Both the position numbers and the translations under genes were made by a program. Source: Leptolyngbya sp. (GTDB taxonomy: Bacteria > Cyanobacteriota > Cyanobacteriia > Leptolyngbyales > Leptolyngbyaceae). Taken from it: a DNA stretch of 34,061 bases. Below the pieces are notes generated by a model. That model had not been told where the DNA came from, did not search any database, and saw only the letters and a program-made list of their open reading frames with translations. The stretch is from the NCBI GenBank assembly GCA_003249025.1, contig QBMH01000027.1:1-34061 (forward strand), read 5' to 3'. Positions 15,279 to 24,127 of the stretch are shown here, piece after piece. The first letter of the stretch is position 1. Every line of letters starts with the position of its first letter.

Positions 15279-18200
15279 AAAGTTTTGATTGCCAATCGGG
15301 GTGAAATCGCTTGTCGGGTGATTCGGACGCTCGATCGCCTGGGAATTGCGAGTGTTGCAGTTTACTCAGAAGCGGATGCTCATACTCAACATGTTTCAAT
15401 GGCAACAGAGGCAGTCTGTATTGGCGCGGCTCCGGTGGCAGAAAGCTATCTCAAGGGCGATCGCATCTTAGAAGTGGCACAACAAACCGGGGCGCAGGCA
15501 ATTCATCCCGGCTATGGTTTTTTAAGCGAGAACATCGACTTTGCAGAAGCCTGTGAAGCCGCAGGAATTGCTTTTATTGGTCCTACGCCACAACACATTC
15601 GCCAGTTTGGATTAAAGCATACTGCTCGTGAATTGGCGGAACAAAATCAGGTGCCGTTAGTGCCGGGAACAGGTCTGTTGGAGAGTTTAGAGCAGGCACA
15701 ACAGTTAGCAGCAGAAATTAGCTATCCAGTGATGCTGAAAAGTACCGCAGGTGGCGGCGGGATTGGAATGCAGGTTTGCTTGAATGAAACAGACCTGGTA
15801 GATGGGTTTGAGAAAGTGAAACGCTTAAGCCAGACAAACTTTAAGCAGAGTGGTGTATTTCTAGAAAAATATATTCAAACAGCACGACACATTGAAGTGC
15901 AAATTTTTGGGAATGGCAATGGCACTGTGATTGCACTGGGAGAACGAGACTGCTCAACTCAACGACGCAATCAAAAAGTGATTGAAGAAACTCCTGCACC
16001 AGGCATCAGTGATACGTTACGGCAGCAACTTTATGACTGTGCCGTGCGATTGGGGCAGGCAGCGAACTATCGCTCCGCAGGCACAGTCGAATTTGTGTTT
16101 GATGTAACTACGCAACAGTTCTACTTTTTGGAGGTGAACACGCGCCTACAGGTAGAACATGGAGTGACTGAAATGGTCAGCGGGATTGACCTAGTGGAGT
16201 GGATGGTACGACTGGCAGCAGGTGATTCTACATTTCTGAATCACTATCGATATCAACCTCAAGGGCATTCAATTCAGGTACGAATTTATGCCGAAGATGC
16301 GAACAAGAATTTTCAGCCGAGTTCTGGTTTATTGAGTGCTGTTCGGTTTCCAGACAATGTTCGCTGCGATCGCTGGATTAAAACGGGAACCGAGGTTACA
16401 CCATTTTATGATCCGTTGCTGGCAAAGGTGATTGTGCATGGGGAAGATAGAGAAGCCGCGATCGCCCAACTCCAAACTGCTTTACAAGAGTCCGCGATCG
16501 CGGGTATTGAAACGAATCTAGAGTATCTGCATCAGGTTATCGCCAGTCCAGCATTTCTTCAGGAAACTATTAGCACTCGCTATCTCAACACCTTTGAATA
16601 TAAACCCCACACTATCGATGTTCTCGATTCTGGCACATATACCACCATTCAAGATTACCCCGGAAGGATTGGCTATTGGGATATTGGAGTGCCGCCATCA
16701 GGACCGATGGATCATCTAGCGTTTCGCTTAGCCAACCGGATCATAGGCAATCCTGAATCGGCAGCGGGGCTGGAATTTACAGTTACAGGTTCAACCTTGC
16801 GCTTCAACTGTGACACCATCATTTGCCTGACGGGTGCCGCCATGAAAGCCACACTCAACGGTCAACCTGTACCCTATTGGACATCGATTCCTGTTAGTGC
16901 AGGCAGCACCTTCAAACTGAAAGCCATTCAAGGACATGGATATCGCACGTATCTCGCCATTCAAAATGGATTTGATGTCCCTGAATATCTAGGCAGCAAA
17001 GCCACATTCACGTTAGGGAAATTTGGCGGACATGCAGGACGAACGTTACGAACTGGAGATGTCCTACATCTATATCAAGTGGTTAATCAAGCACAAGATA
17101 TTAATAATCAATGCCCTACTGAATTAATTCCGCAATACACTAATGAATGGGAAATCGGCGTTCTCTACGGTCCTCATGGCGCACCCGATTTTTTCACCAA
17201 CAATGATATTGAGATGTTCTTCTCAACCCGCTGGACAATCCATCACAACTCAGCCCGGACTGGCATTCGCCTGATGGGTCCTAAACCTGAATGGGCGCGA
17301 TCGGATGGCGGTGAAGCCGGGTTACATCCCTCCAATATTCATGACAATGCCTATGCGATCGGCACCATTGATTTCACAGGCGACATGCCGATTATCCTGG
17401 CTTATGACGGTCCTAGTCTGGGCGGATTCGTCTGTCCTGCAACGATCGCCCACGCTGAACTTTGGAAAATTGGACAACTCAAACCGGGTGACACCGTTCA
17501 GTTCTATCATCTCACCCTTGAGGAAGCTCTTGAGCGGGAGTTAGCGCAAGATCATCAGATTGAAACGTTGTCACCCCTGCACTCCTGCACTCCTGCACTC
17601 CTGCACTCCTGCACTCCTGCACCTATCCTCCACCAGATCCCTCAATCATCGACTCAAATCGAGGTCACTTATCGACAAGCAGGCGACAAGTTCTTATTGA
17701 TTGAATACGGTTCACTCGTGCTGGATCTCAATTTACGCTTTCGGGTTTATACCTTGATGGAGTGGTTGAGCGCAAATCGCTTGCTAGGAATCATTGATCT
17801 CACACCGGGAATTCGATCGCTACAAATCCATTACGACAGTCGAGTTTTGCCCGTTCAAGTATTGCTCGATGCCTTAATTGCAGCAGAGCCAGAACTTCCA
17901 GAGATTGACGCGCTGGAGGTGCCCACGCGAATTGTGCACTTGCCGCTCTCATGGGATGACGAATCGACCCAATTAGCCATTCAAAAGTACATGCAATCGG
18001 TGCGATCGGATGCGCCCTGGTGTCCGAGTAATATCGAGTTCATTCGGCGGATTAACGGACTCGATACGATTGAGCAAGTGCGAGAAATCGTCTTTAATGC
18101 TAGCTATTTAGTGATGGGGTTGGGCGATGTCTACCTCGGCGCACCCGTTGCGACACCACTCGATCCTCGCCATCGGCTGGTCACAACAAAATATAATCCG

Positions 18201-18875
18201 GCTCGTACCTGGACACCCGAAAATGCAGTGGGAATTGGGGGTGCCTACATGTGCATTTATGGCATGGAAGGTCCAGGAGGCTATCAATTTGTCGGGCGCA
18301 CGGTGCCTGTCTGGAATCGCTACAAGCAAACTGAGGATTTTAAGCAACCCTGGCTGCTGCGCTTTTTTGATCAGATTCGTTTCTTTCCAGTTTCACCAGA
18401 AGAACTTTTGCATTATCGAGAAGCGGTGATTCAGGGCAAAGTGAAACTGGAGATTGAGGAAGAAACCTTTAGCTTAAGGCAGTATCACGAGTTCCTGAAT
18501 GCGGATGCAGAAGAGATTGCTGCCTTTAGAGTGAAACAACGGACTGCATTTGCGGCTGAACGCGATCGCTGGGCAACGGCTGGAGAATTTACCCGCCAAG
18601 ATGTAGAAGTATCCGAGGAGCCAGCAAGCCCTAAGATCACGCTTCCTGAGGATGTTGAAGCGGTTGTGGCTCATGTATCTGCAAATGTGTGGCAGGTTTT
18701 GGTACAACCCGGCGATCGCGTAGCTGAGGGCGATCGCCTGGTCATCCTCGAAGCGATGAAAATGGAAATCGCAGTGCTTGCCGATGTTGCGGGCACAATT
18801 ACAGACGTATTTTGCCAAGCAGGGCAAACAGTGACGGCTGGTCAATTTTTGGCAGCGATTCGGGTGGAGGGGTAG
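15270..18875 (+). CDS. Biotin-dependent urea/guanidine carboxylase
   Basis: The 1201-aa multidomain enzyme would carboxylate guanidine (or urea) using ATP, bicarbonate and biotin. Domains in order: biotin carboxylase (~1-446; [18 protein letters not shown] loop [24 protein letters not shown]); AHS2/KipA-type carboxyltransferase (~448-745; [19 protein letters not shown]); AHS1/KipI-type (~793-1010; [28 protein letters not shown]); biotinyl domain at the C-terminus with biotin-Lys1164 in EAMKMEIA. The riboswitch and two DUF1989 partners favour guanidine over urea, since fused urea amidolyase is not present; the substrate is inference. The frame is open back to TTG 15216, but [11 protein letters not shown] from ATG 15270 is the family's N-terminus. 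The AHS2-AHS1 linker carries an octamer tandem repeat (17576-17622). Confidence 0.93.
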   Translation: MFNKVLIANRGEIACRVIRTLDRLGIASVAVYSEADAHTQHVSMATEAVCIGAAPVAESYLKGDRILEVAQQTGAQAIHPGYGFLSENIDFAEACEAAGIAFIGPTPQHIRQFGLKHTARELAEQNQVPLVPGTGLLESLEQAQQLAAEISYPVMLKSTAGGGGIGMQVCLNETDLVDGFEKVKRLSQTNFKQSGVFLEKYIQTARHIEVQIFGNGNGTVIALGERDCSTQRRNQKVIEETPAPGISDTLRQQLYDCAVRLGQAANYRSAGTVEFVFDVTTQQFYFLEVNTRLQVEHGVTEMVSGIDLVEWMVRLAAGDSTFLNHYRYQPQGHSIQVRIYAEDANKNFQPSSGLLSAVRFPDNVRCDRWIKTGTEVTPFYDPLLAKVIVHGEDREAAIAQLQTALQESAIAGIETNLEYLHQVIASPAFLQETISTRYLNTFEYKPHTIDVLDSGTYTTIQDYPGRIGYWDIGVPPSGPMDHLAFRLANRIIGNPESAAGLEFTVTGSTLRFNCDTIICLTGAAMKATLNGQPVPYWTSIPVSAGSTFKLKAIQGHGYRTYLAIQNGFDVPEYLGSKATFTLGKFGGHAGRTLRTGDVLHLYQVVNQAQDINNQCPTELIPQYTNEWEIGVLYGPHGAPDFFTNNDIEMFFSTRWTIHHNSARTGIRLMGPKPEWARSDGGEAGLHPSNIHDNAYAIGTIDFTGDMPIILAYDGPSLGGFVCPATIAHAELWKIGQLKPGDTVQFYHLTLEEALERELAQDHQIETLSPLHSCTPALLHSCTPAPILHQIPQSSTQIEVTYRQAGDKFLLIEYGSLVLDLNLRFRVYTLMEWLSANRLLGIIDLTPGIRSLQIHYDSRVLPVQVLLDALIAAEPELPEIDALEVPTRIVHLPLSWDDESTQLAIQKYMQSVRSDAPWCPSNIEFIRRINGLDTIEQVREIVFNASYLVMGLGDVYLGAPVATPLDPRHRLVTTKYNPARTWTPENAVGIGGAYMCIYGMEGPGGYQFVGRTVPVWNRYKQTEDFKQPWLLRFFDQIRFFPVSPEELLHYREAVIQGKVKLEIEEETFSLRQYHEFLNADAEEIAAFRVKQRTAFAAERDRWATAGEFTRQDVEVSEEPASPKITLPEDVEAVVAHVSANVWQVLVQPGDRVAEGDRLVILEAMKMEIAVLADVAGTITDVFCQAGQTVTAGQFLAAIRVEG
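17576..17622 (+). repeat. In-gene octanucleotide tandem repeat (CCTGCACT)n
   Basis: CCTGCACT repeats five times exactly (17576-17615), plus a partial sixth copy (CCTGCAC, 17616-17622), inside the linker between the AHS2 and AHS1 domains of the carboxylase. Because 8 is not divisible by 3, the encoded peptide repeats only every 24 bases (LHSCTPAL / LHSCTPAP). Gain or loss of one unit would shift the frame. Confidence 0.9.
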
Positions 18876-18896
18876 AAGGGTAGAGAAGCCTGTGAA

Positions 18897-19649
18897 ATGA
18901 GTAAACCAAAACGGTTGTTGATATTGGGTGGAACGGGTGATGCAACAGAGCTAGCAATTAAAGCGACTGATATACCGGAAGTGGAGGTCACTACTTCTTT
19001 AGCAGGTCGAACTCGCCAACCTATTACATCCTTTGGAAACACTAGAATTGGGGGGTTTGGAGGGGTTGCAGGACTAATAGATTATTTGCGAGAACAGCAG
19101 ATTGATCTGCTGATTGATGCTACTCATCCATTTGCGGCTCAAATTTCGTTAAACGCCGCAGCCGCAGCCACAACAATGCATATTCCCCACTTGATGTTGA
19201 TTCGTCCAGTGTGGGAACCTAGAGCGGGAGATGAGTGGATTGAGGTAGAAAGCAATACAACGGCAGCAAAAGTCCTGCCAGGATTAGCCCAGCGGATTTT
19301 TCTGACAATCGGTCGGCAAGAACTCGCGGCTTTTGCTCACCTAAAAATCTGGTTTCTGATGCGGATGATTGATCCCCCTTTGCCAGATACTATAGTGCCA
19401 CCGGGCAAGATTTTACTTGATCGCGGACCTTTTTCCCTGGGAAATGAGCGATCGCTGTTACAGCAGTATGAGATTGGGGCGATCGTCAGCAAAAACAGCG
19501 GCGGGGATGCCACTTACGCCAAAATTATCGCTGCACGAGAACGAAGGATTCCAGTGGTGATGGTGCAACGCCCAGCCGTTCCAGCGGGAGAAAAAGTTGC
19601 AGATGTAGAAAGTGCGATCGCTTGGCTTAGAGACAGGGTATCTAAATAA
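18897..19649 (+). CDS. cobK: Precorrin-6A/cobalt-precorrin-6A reductase (CobK/CbiJ)
   Basis: This 250-aa enzyme reduces a double bond of (cobalt-)precorrin-6A with NADPH in cobalamin biosynthesis. The N-terminus RLLILGGTGDATELA is the CobK nucleotide-binding signature. LIDATHPFAAQIS and the later LTIGRQELAAF, VPPGKILLDRGPF, GAIVSKNSGGDATYAKI and RRIPVVMVQRP follow the family's order, and the length is normal. ATG 18897 lies 21 bases after the carboxylase stop, so it may be on the riboswitch transcript, although no guanidine-cobalamin link is known to me. Confidence 0.93.
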   Translation: MSKPKRLLILGGTGDATELAIKATDIPEVEVTTSLAGRTRQPITSFGNTRIGGFGGVAGLIDYLREQQIDLLIDATHPFAAQISLNAAAAATTMHIPHLMLIRPVWEPRAGDEWIEVESNTTAAKVLPGLAQRIFLTIGRQELAAFAHLKIWFLMRMIDPPLPDTIVPPGKILLDRGPFSLGNERSLLQQYEIGAIVSKNSGGDATYAKIIAARERRIPVVMVQRPAVPAGEKVADVESAIAWLRDRVSK

Positions 19650-19847
19650 TGACTGACTAATCGGTAGGACTGGCTCCTAAGTCGCCAATGAGCATTGTGG
19701 TCAGGGTGTTTTGAGCAAATTATTTGGTAATTGCTCAACTGGGATAAATTGAATTGTCAGTAGAGAATTGATGATTATAGAAAAACTTATTTCTGTTCTT
19801 GAATGACTCTACAATTCAGCCAACGAACAATGCCGCGAAACTACGGC
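19650..19847. other. Intergenic region between cobK and a methyltransferase
   Basis: About 200 bases between convergent genes. No credible ORF or RNA gene is seen; the few A/T-rich stretches (TTATTTGGTAATTGC, TAATTGATGATTATAG) do not form a clear terminator. Confidence 0.5.
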
Positions 19848-20498
19848 TCAAACACTCTCTTGATCGCGATCGCTCGACCCGATGGGCTTTGCCGACGAGA
19901 TCATCAACTCCCATGCTAGACCGATGCGAAATCGCGTGGCACGTTGGATTTGAAAGCCTGTTTGGTTCAGAAAGCGGTGAAATTCAGCTTGGGTATAGCA
20001 CTGCTCATGCGCTGGATCGAACCGCTTCAAGACAAAATCGTAGAGCCGACACAGCCAGTCATCTTTACACCAATCCAGAATCACCAATTCACCCGCTGGC
20101 TTGAGTACCCGTCTCATTTCGATCAGGGCGACGATCGGGTCATCAAAATAGTGAAACGCACTTGCAGACACCACCACATCAAAGCTGCGATCGGCAAATG
20201 GTAAGGCAGCAACAGAAGCTCTTTGAAACGAAACTGTGGGATAGGCACAACACTTTTGTCGAGCAATTTCTAACATATTCTCGGAAAGATCGATACCGAT
20301 CATGGGTTGGGTTGGCTGCTCCAGTAGAACCAAGTGTTCAAAGGTTCCAGTGCCACAAGCGACATCTAAGACACTGCTAGTTGAGGTAAGCTGCGCCCAG
20401 TCTTTGAGAAATGATAGGCTTTTAGAGATGTAGCGACTCCAAACGCGATCGTACACCGCTGCGATTTGGTTGTACTGTTGACGCACGGTTGTTTCCAT
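19848..20498 (-). CDS. Class I SAM-dependent methyltransferase
   Basis: A 216-aa Rossmann-fold methyltransferase that transfers a methyl group from S-adenosylmethionine to an unknown substrate. Motif I VLDVACGTG is at residues 43-51. The acidic end of strand 2 is MIGIDLSENML. Post-I motif ASVAALPFADRSFDVVVSASAFHYFDD is the motif II/III region, followed by VLKPAGELVILDW. The profile is closest to the UbiE/Methyltransf_11 type. ATG 20498. It sits on the same strand as phosphoglucomutase after a 78-base gap, upstream of which that gene ends; a shared transcript is possible. Confidence 0.88.
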   Translation of the reverse strand: METTVRQQYNQIAAVYDRVWSRYISKSLSFLKDWAQLTSTSSVLDVACGTGTFEHLVLLEQPTQPMIGIDLSENMLEIARQKCCAYPTVSFQRASVAALPFADRSFDVVVSASAFHYFDDPIVALIEMRRVLKPAGELVILDWCKDDWLCRLYDFVLKRFDPAHEQCYTQAEFHRFLNQTGFQIQRATRFRIGLAWELMISSAKPIGSSDRDQESV

Positions 20499-20576
20499 AG
20501 GGCTGTTTGACCGCCTAGCTAAAAATCGACGAGCTTGGCAGCCTAGGACTGCCTAACCAACGGTTACAAAGACTTT

Positions 20577-22300
<1,724 letters not shown>

Positions 22301-22311
22301 TACACCGCACT

Positions 22312-22827
22312 TCATTCCTCTTTCCGATAATCGCCGGATTTACCGCCTGTTTTGCTGAGCAGGTGAATGTCTTCGATGCAAATTGATTTTTCTAAGGCTT
22401 TTGCCATGTCGTATAGGGTGAGGGCAGCGATCGCGACAGCAGTGAGGGCTTCCATTTCAACCCCTGTTTCGGCTTTGATTTTGACGATCGCCTGAATTTG
22501 ATAGCCGGGTAAAGTTGGGTCGGGCATAATCTGAACCTCTACTTTGTGAATCGGCAGTGGATGACAAAGCGGAATCAGATTAGCGGTTTGTTTGGCTGCC
22601 ATAATGCCTGCCAGTCGTGCCGTTCCAAGCACATCGCCTTTGGGGTTGTTTCCGGCGGCGATCGCGGCGAGGGTTTCGGGTAGCATTCGGACACGCCCCA
22701 CGGCAACAGCTTCTCGGAAGGTTTGAGCTTTGCCAGAAACATCGACCATTTGAGCCTGTCCCTGTTCATCTAGGTGAGTCAACGCAGAAATAGGATTGTT
22801 GGAAAGAGAATCAGAATTTTGTGTCAT
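22312..22827 (-). CDS. moaC: Cyclic pyranopterin monophosphate synthase MoaC
   Basis: MoaC performs the second half of cPMP formation in molybdenum cofactor biosynthesis, acting after the radical SAM enzyme MoaA. The 171-aa protein has the signature [15 protein letters not shown] (~84-98), [23 protein letters not shown] with the catalytic Asp/Lys pair, and C-terminal [10 protein letters not shown]. Length is normal (about 160 aa). ATG 22825-22827. Its promoter must overlap the divergent tRNA promoter: only about 35 bases separate the two 5' ends. Mo cofactor is needed for, e.g., nitrate reductase, which is not in the window. Confidence 0.95.
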   Translation of the reverse strand: MTQNSDSLSNNPISALTHLDEQGQAQMVDVSGKAQTFREAVAVGRVRMLPETLAAIAAGNNPKGDVLGTARLAGIMAAKQTANLIPLCHPLPIHKVEVQIMPDPTLPGYQIQAIVKIKAETGVEMEALTAVAIAALTLYDMAKALEKSICIEDIHLLSKTGGKSGDYRKEE

Positions 22828-22848
22828 GTGGATAGGATATGCTACTAT
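22819..22848 (+). promoter_or_regulatory. Candidate promoter of tRNA-Arg
   Basis: TTGTGT (22819-22824), an 18-bp spacer and TACTAT (22843-22848), with an alternative TATAAC at 22846-22851, lie directly upstream of the tRNA at 22863. The -35 overlaps the moaC start codon (on the other strand). Confidence 0.45.
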
Positions 22849-22862
22849 AACAAAGCTAATAA

Positions 22863-22936
22863 GGGTGTGTAGCTCAGTGGACTAGAGCACGTGGCTACGA
22901 ACCACGGTGTCGGGGGTTCGAATCCCTCCTCGCCCG
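22863..22936 (+). tRNA. trnR: tRNA-Arg (anticodon ACG)
   Basis: The cloverleaf can be drawn: acceptor GGGTGTG with CTCGCCC (one U-U mismatch), D stem GCTC/GAGC, anticodon stem CGTGG/CCACG around the loop CTACGAA (anticodon ACG at the centre), and T arm GGGGG-TTCGAAT-CCCTC. The last base is discriminator G; CCA is not encoded. ACG is deaminated to ICG by TadA in bacteria and reads CGU/CGC/CGA. It is followed by a 9-bp terminator hairpin. Confidence 0.95.
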
Positions 22937-22954
22937 TTTTAATAATATGGTTAT

Positions 22955-22983
22955 AAGGACGCACTAGAATGCGTCCTTCTTTT
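22955..22983 (+). terminator. Intrinsic terminator of the tRNA-Arg transcript
   Basis: AAGGACGCA (22955-22963) and TGCGTCCTT (22970-22978) form a perfect 9-bp stem with a 6-nt loop, followed by CTTTTT. It ends about 20 bases before the MMADHC-like start codon. Confidence 0.85.
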
Positions 22984-23001
22984 TATCCAGCGCCCCCTCC
23001 G

Positions 23002-23544
23002 ATGCTTTATTCGGTTCATCCGCCTAGCCCATTTATATCTCGATATGCTGGTCAACTTTTGCCTAGTTGGTCTTGCTCGATCTCGTCTGTGTTGATTGTG
23101 CTACAGCAGGCAGACTGTGAGTTGATGGAGCGATCGCCGATGACAGAAACGCAAAAGCAGGTGTTGCGCGATCGCTTTTTACGAATCGGCAGCGCGATCA
23201 CAGCAGAATTGCAGGATCAGGCATACCAGGCTGACTTGTTTGATCCTAAAACGGGTCTGCCGATTTTGTCGCATGCAGGACGAGCGATCGATGCTGTTGC
23301 CGTGGTTAGAGCGTGTTTAGGCTATGCCACGATGGAAATAAATGGCTGTGCCATTCTGCTGCATCCAGAGTGGGGAAATGCGGTTTACCCGGCTGTTTTG
23401 GTGTCGTCGGCAATGCCGACTGTGGTTGAACAGGTTGCCAATCGAGTCATGGGTGCAGGGGGCTTAATTGACAATGGCACATCTCGCTTCAGGCGATCGG
23501 AGTACCACCATTCATTCATCGGTTGCGGCAATTTTACCCAGTAA
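23002..23544 (+). CDS. MMADHC-like (methylmalonic aciduria/homocystinuria type D-like) family protein
   Basis: A 180-aa protein that I recognise as a cyanobacterial relative of MMADHC, the human cobalamin-trafficking factor; in bacteria its function is not established. The N-terminal part reads MLYSVHPPSPFISRY and continues with QLLPSWSCSISSVLIVLQQADCELME, then QGYQADLF-type DQAYQADLFDPKTGLPILS and HPEWGNAVYPAVLVSSAMP. I chose ATG 23002 because an earlier in-frame ATG (22969) lies inside the tRNA terminator hairpin. The start codon is just ~20 bases past the terminator, and no Shine-Dalgarno is evident. The last 53 codons overlap an oppositely directed ORF. Family assignment rests on recall of the pattern. 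Confidence 0.7.
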   Translation: MLYSVHPPSPFISRYAGQLLPSWSCSISSVLIVLQQADCELMERSPMTETQKQVLRDRFLRIGSAITAELQDQAYQADLFDPKTGLPILSHAGRAIDAVAVVRACLGYATMEINGCAILLHPEWGNAVYPAVLVSSAMPTVVEQVANRVMGAGGLIDNGTSRFRRSEYHHSFIGCGNFTQ

Positions 23545-23825
23545 CACGTCAAAATCATTGGCTCTAATGAGTTATTTGATGGGGCACTGCGTCCTTGTCC
23601 CACCAGTTCAACGCTATAGGTTGGATGGGCGCGACTTGCCATATCTAAAATCAGTCGTCGCCCAATTCGTCGCCAACTGGGTTCTTTGCTGTGCCATTGC
23701 AATCGACAGCAAGGCCAGGGTAACTGCTCTCGATCAAACAGGCGGCAGCAAGCGCCAATCACCCGGTAGCTAAAATGGCATCCGGGGCTAGTGATGATTT
23801 GTCCGTGTTGCAAGGGATGAAGCAT
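23385..23825 (-). CDS. Hypothetical protein overlapping the MMADHC-like gene
   Basis: A 146-aa open frame on the opposite strand, not recognised. It is rich in Cys, Trp, His and Arg (LPWPCCRLQWHSKEPSWRRIGRRLILDMASRAHPTYSVELVGQ), which could be a metal-site or fold-conserved protein. The first ~90 residues are outside any other gene and look like real protein; the last ~53 are antisense to the 3' end of the MMADHC-like gene, a 160-base tail-to-tail overlap that would be unusual if both are full length. ATG 23825. If the gene is real, its C-terminus past MNEWWYSD or the partner's C-terminus may be non-conserved. Confidence 0.5.
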   Translation of the reverse strand: MLHPLQHGQIITSPGCHFSYRVIGACCRLFDREQLPWPCCRLQWHSKEPSWRRIGRRLILDMASRAHPTYSVELVGQGRSAPSNNSLEPMILTCYWVKLPQPMNEWWYSDRLKRDVPLSIKPPAPMTRLATCSTTVGIADDTKTAG

Positions 23826-24127
23826 GGCAGTGATCTTGCCACAGTTTGCTACGTTTAGCAGCCGCGATCGCCAAAAATCTCATAAATCATGCCTATTGCC
23901 GCTTGATTCAGTTGCCCACTTCAGCCTTTTTCCTTGAGAAATTGATAGTGATTTAATCATGTAGTTTGAGGCTGTAAATATTTTAAAGTTGAATTTTGAC
24001 AGTAAATTGTTTAGCTTTATGGATCGAACAGAAATTTTTGTCTGTTTTTCCTAGCCCATTATTTTAGATTTTCTAGAAAACCCGTTTGGGCTTGGAAATT
24101 AGTTACTAATAATTTGAAATCGCCTTC
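23826..24127. other. A/T-rich leader region upstream of the GH57 gene
   Basis: About 300 bases with no gene, very A/T-rich from about 23935 on. It contains a weak hairpin AACAGA/TCTGTT (24027-24032/24041-24046) followed by a short T run, a perfect 12-bp palindrome TTTTCTAGAAAA (24069-24080) and the pair AGCCCA/TGGGCT (24053-24058/24087-24092) that encloses it. It may hold the promoter and a structured leader; no known RNA family is recognised. Confidence 0.45.

Noticed and set aside
17576-17622. CRISPR-like array
   Set aside because: Units are 8 bp without spacers; it is a simple tandem repeat in a coding region.
18474-18845. Leftward 123-codon frame antisense to the carboxylase
   Set aside because: It lies fully within the biotinyl-domain coding sequence, has no start signal, and its composition is that of an antisense shadow.
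22969-23001. Upstream start of the MMADHC-like ORF (MRPSFYPAPPP)
   Set aside because: The ATG lies inside the tRNA terminator hairpin; family start MLYSVHPPSP at 23002 is preferred.
23468-23773. Rightward open frame of 101 codons inside the hypothetical/MMADHC overlap
   Set aside because: It is antisense or out of frame with both neighbours and has no recognisable motif; it looks like a shadow frame.
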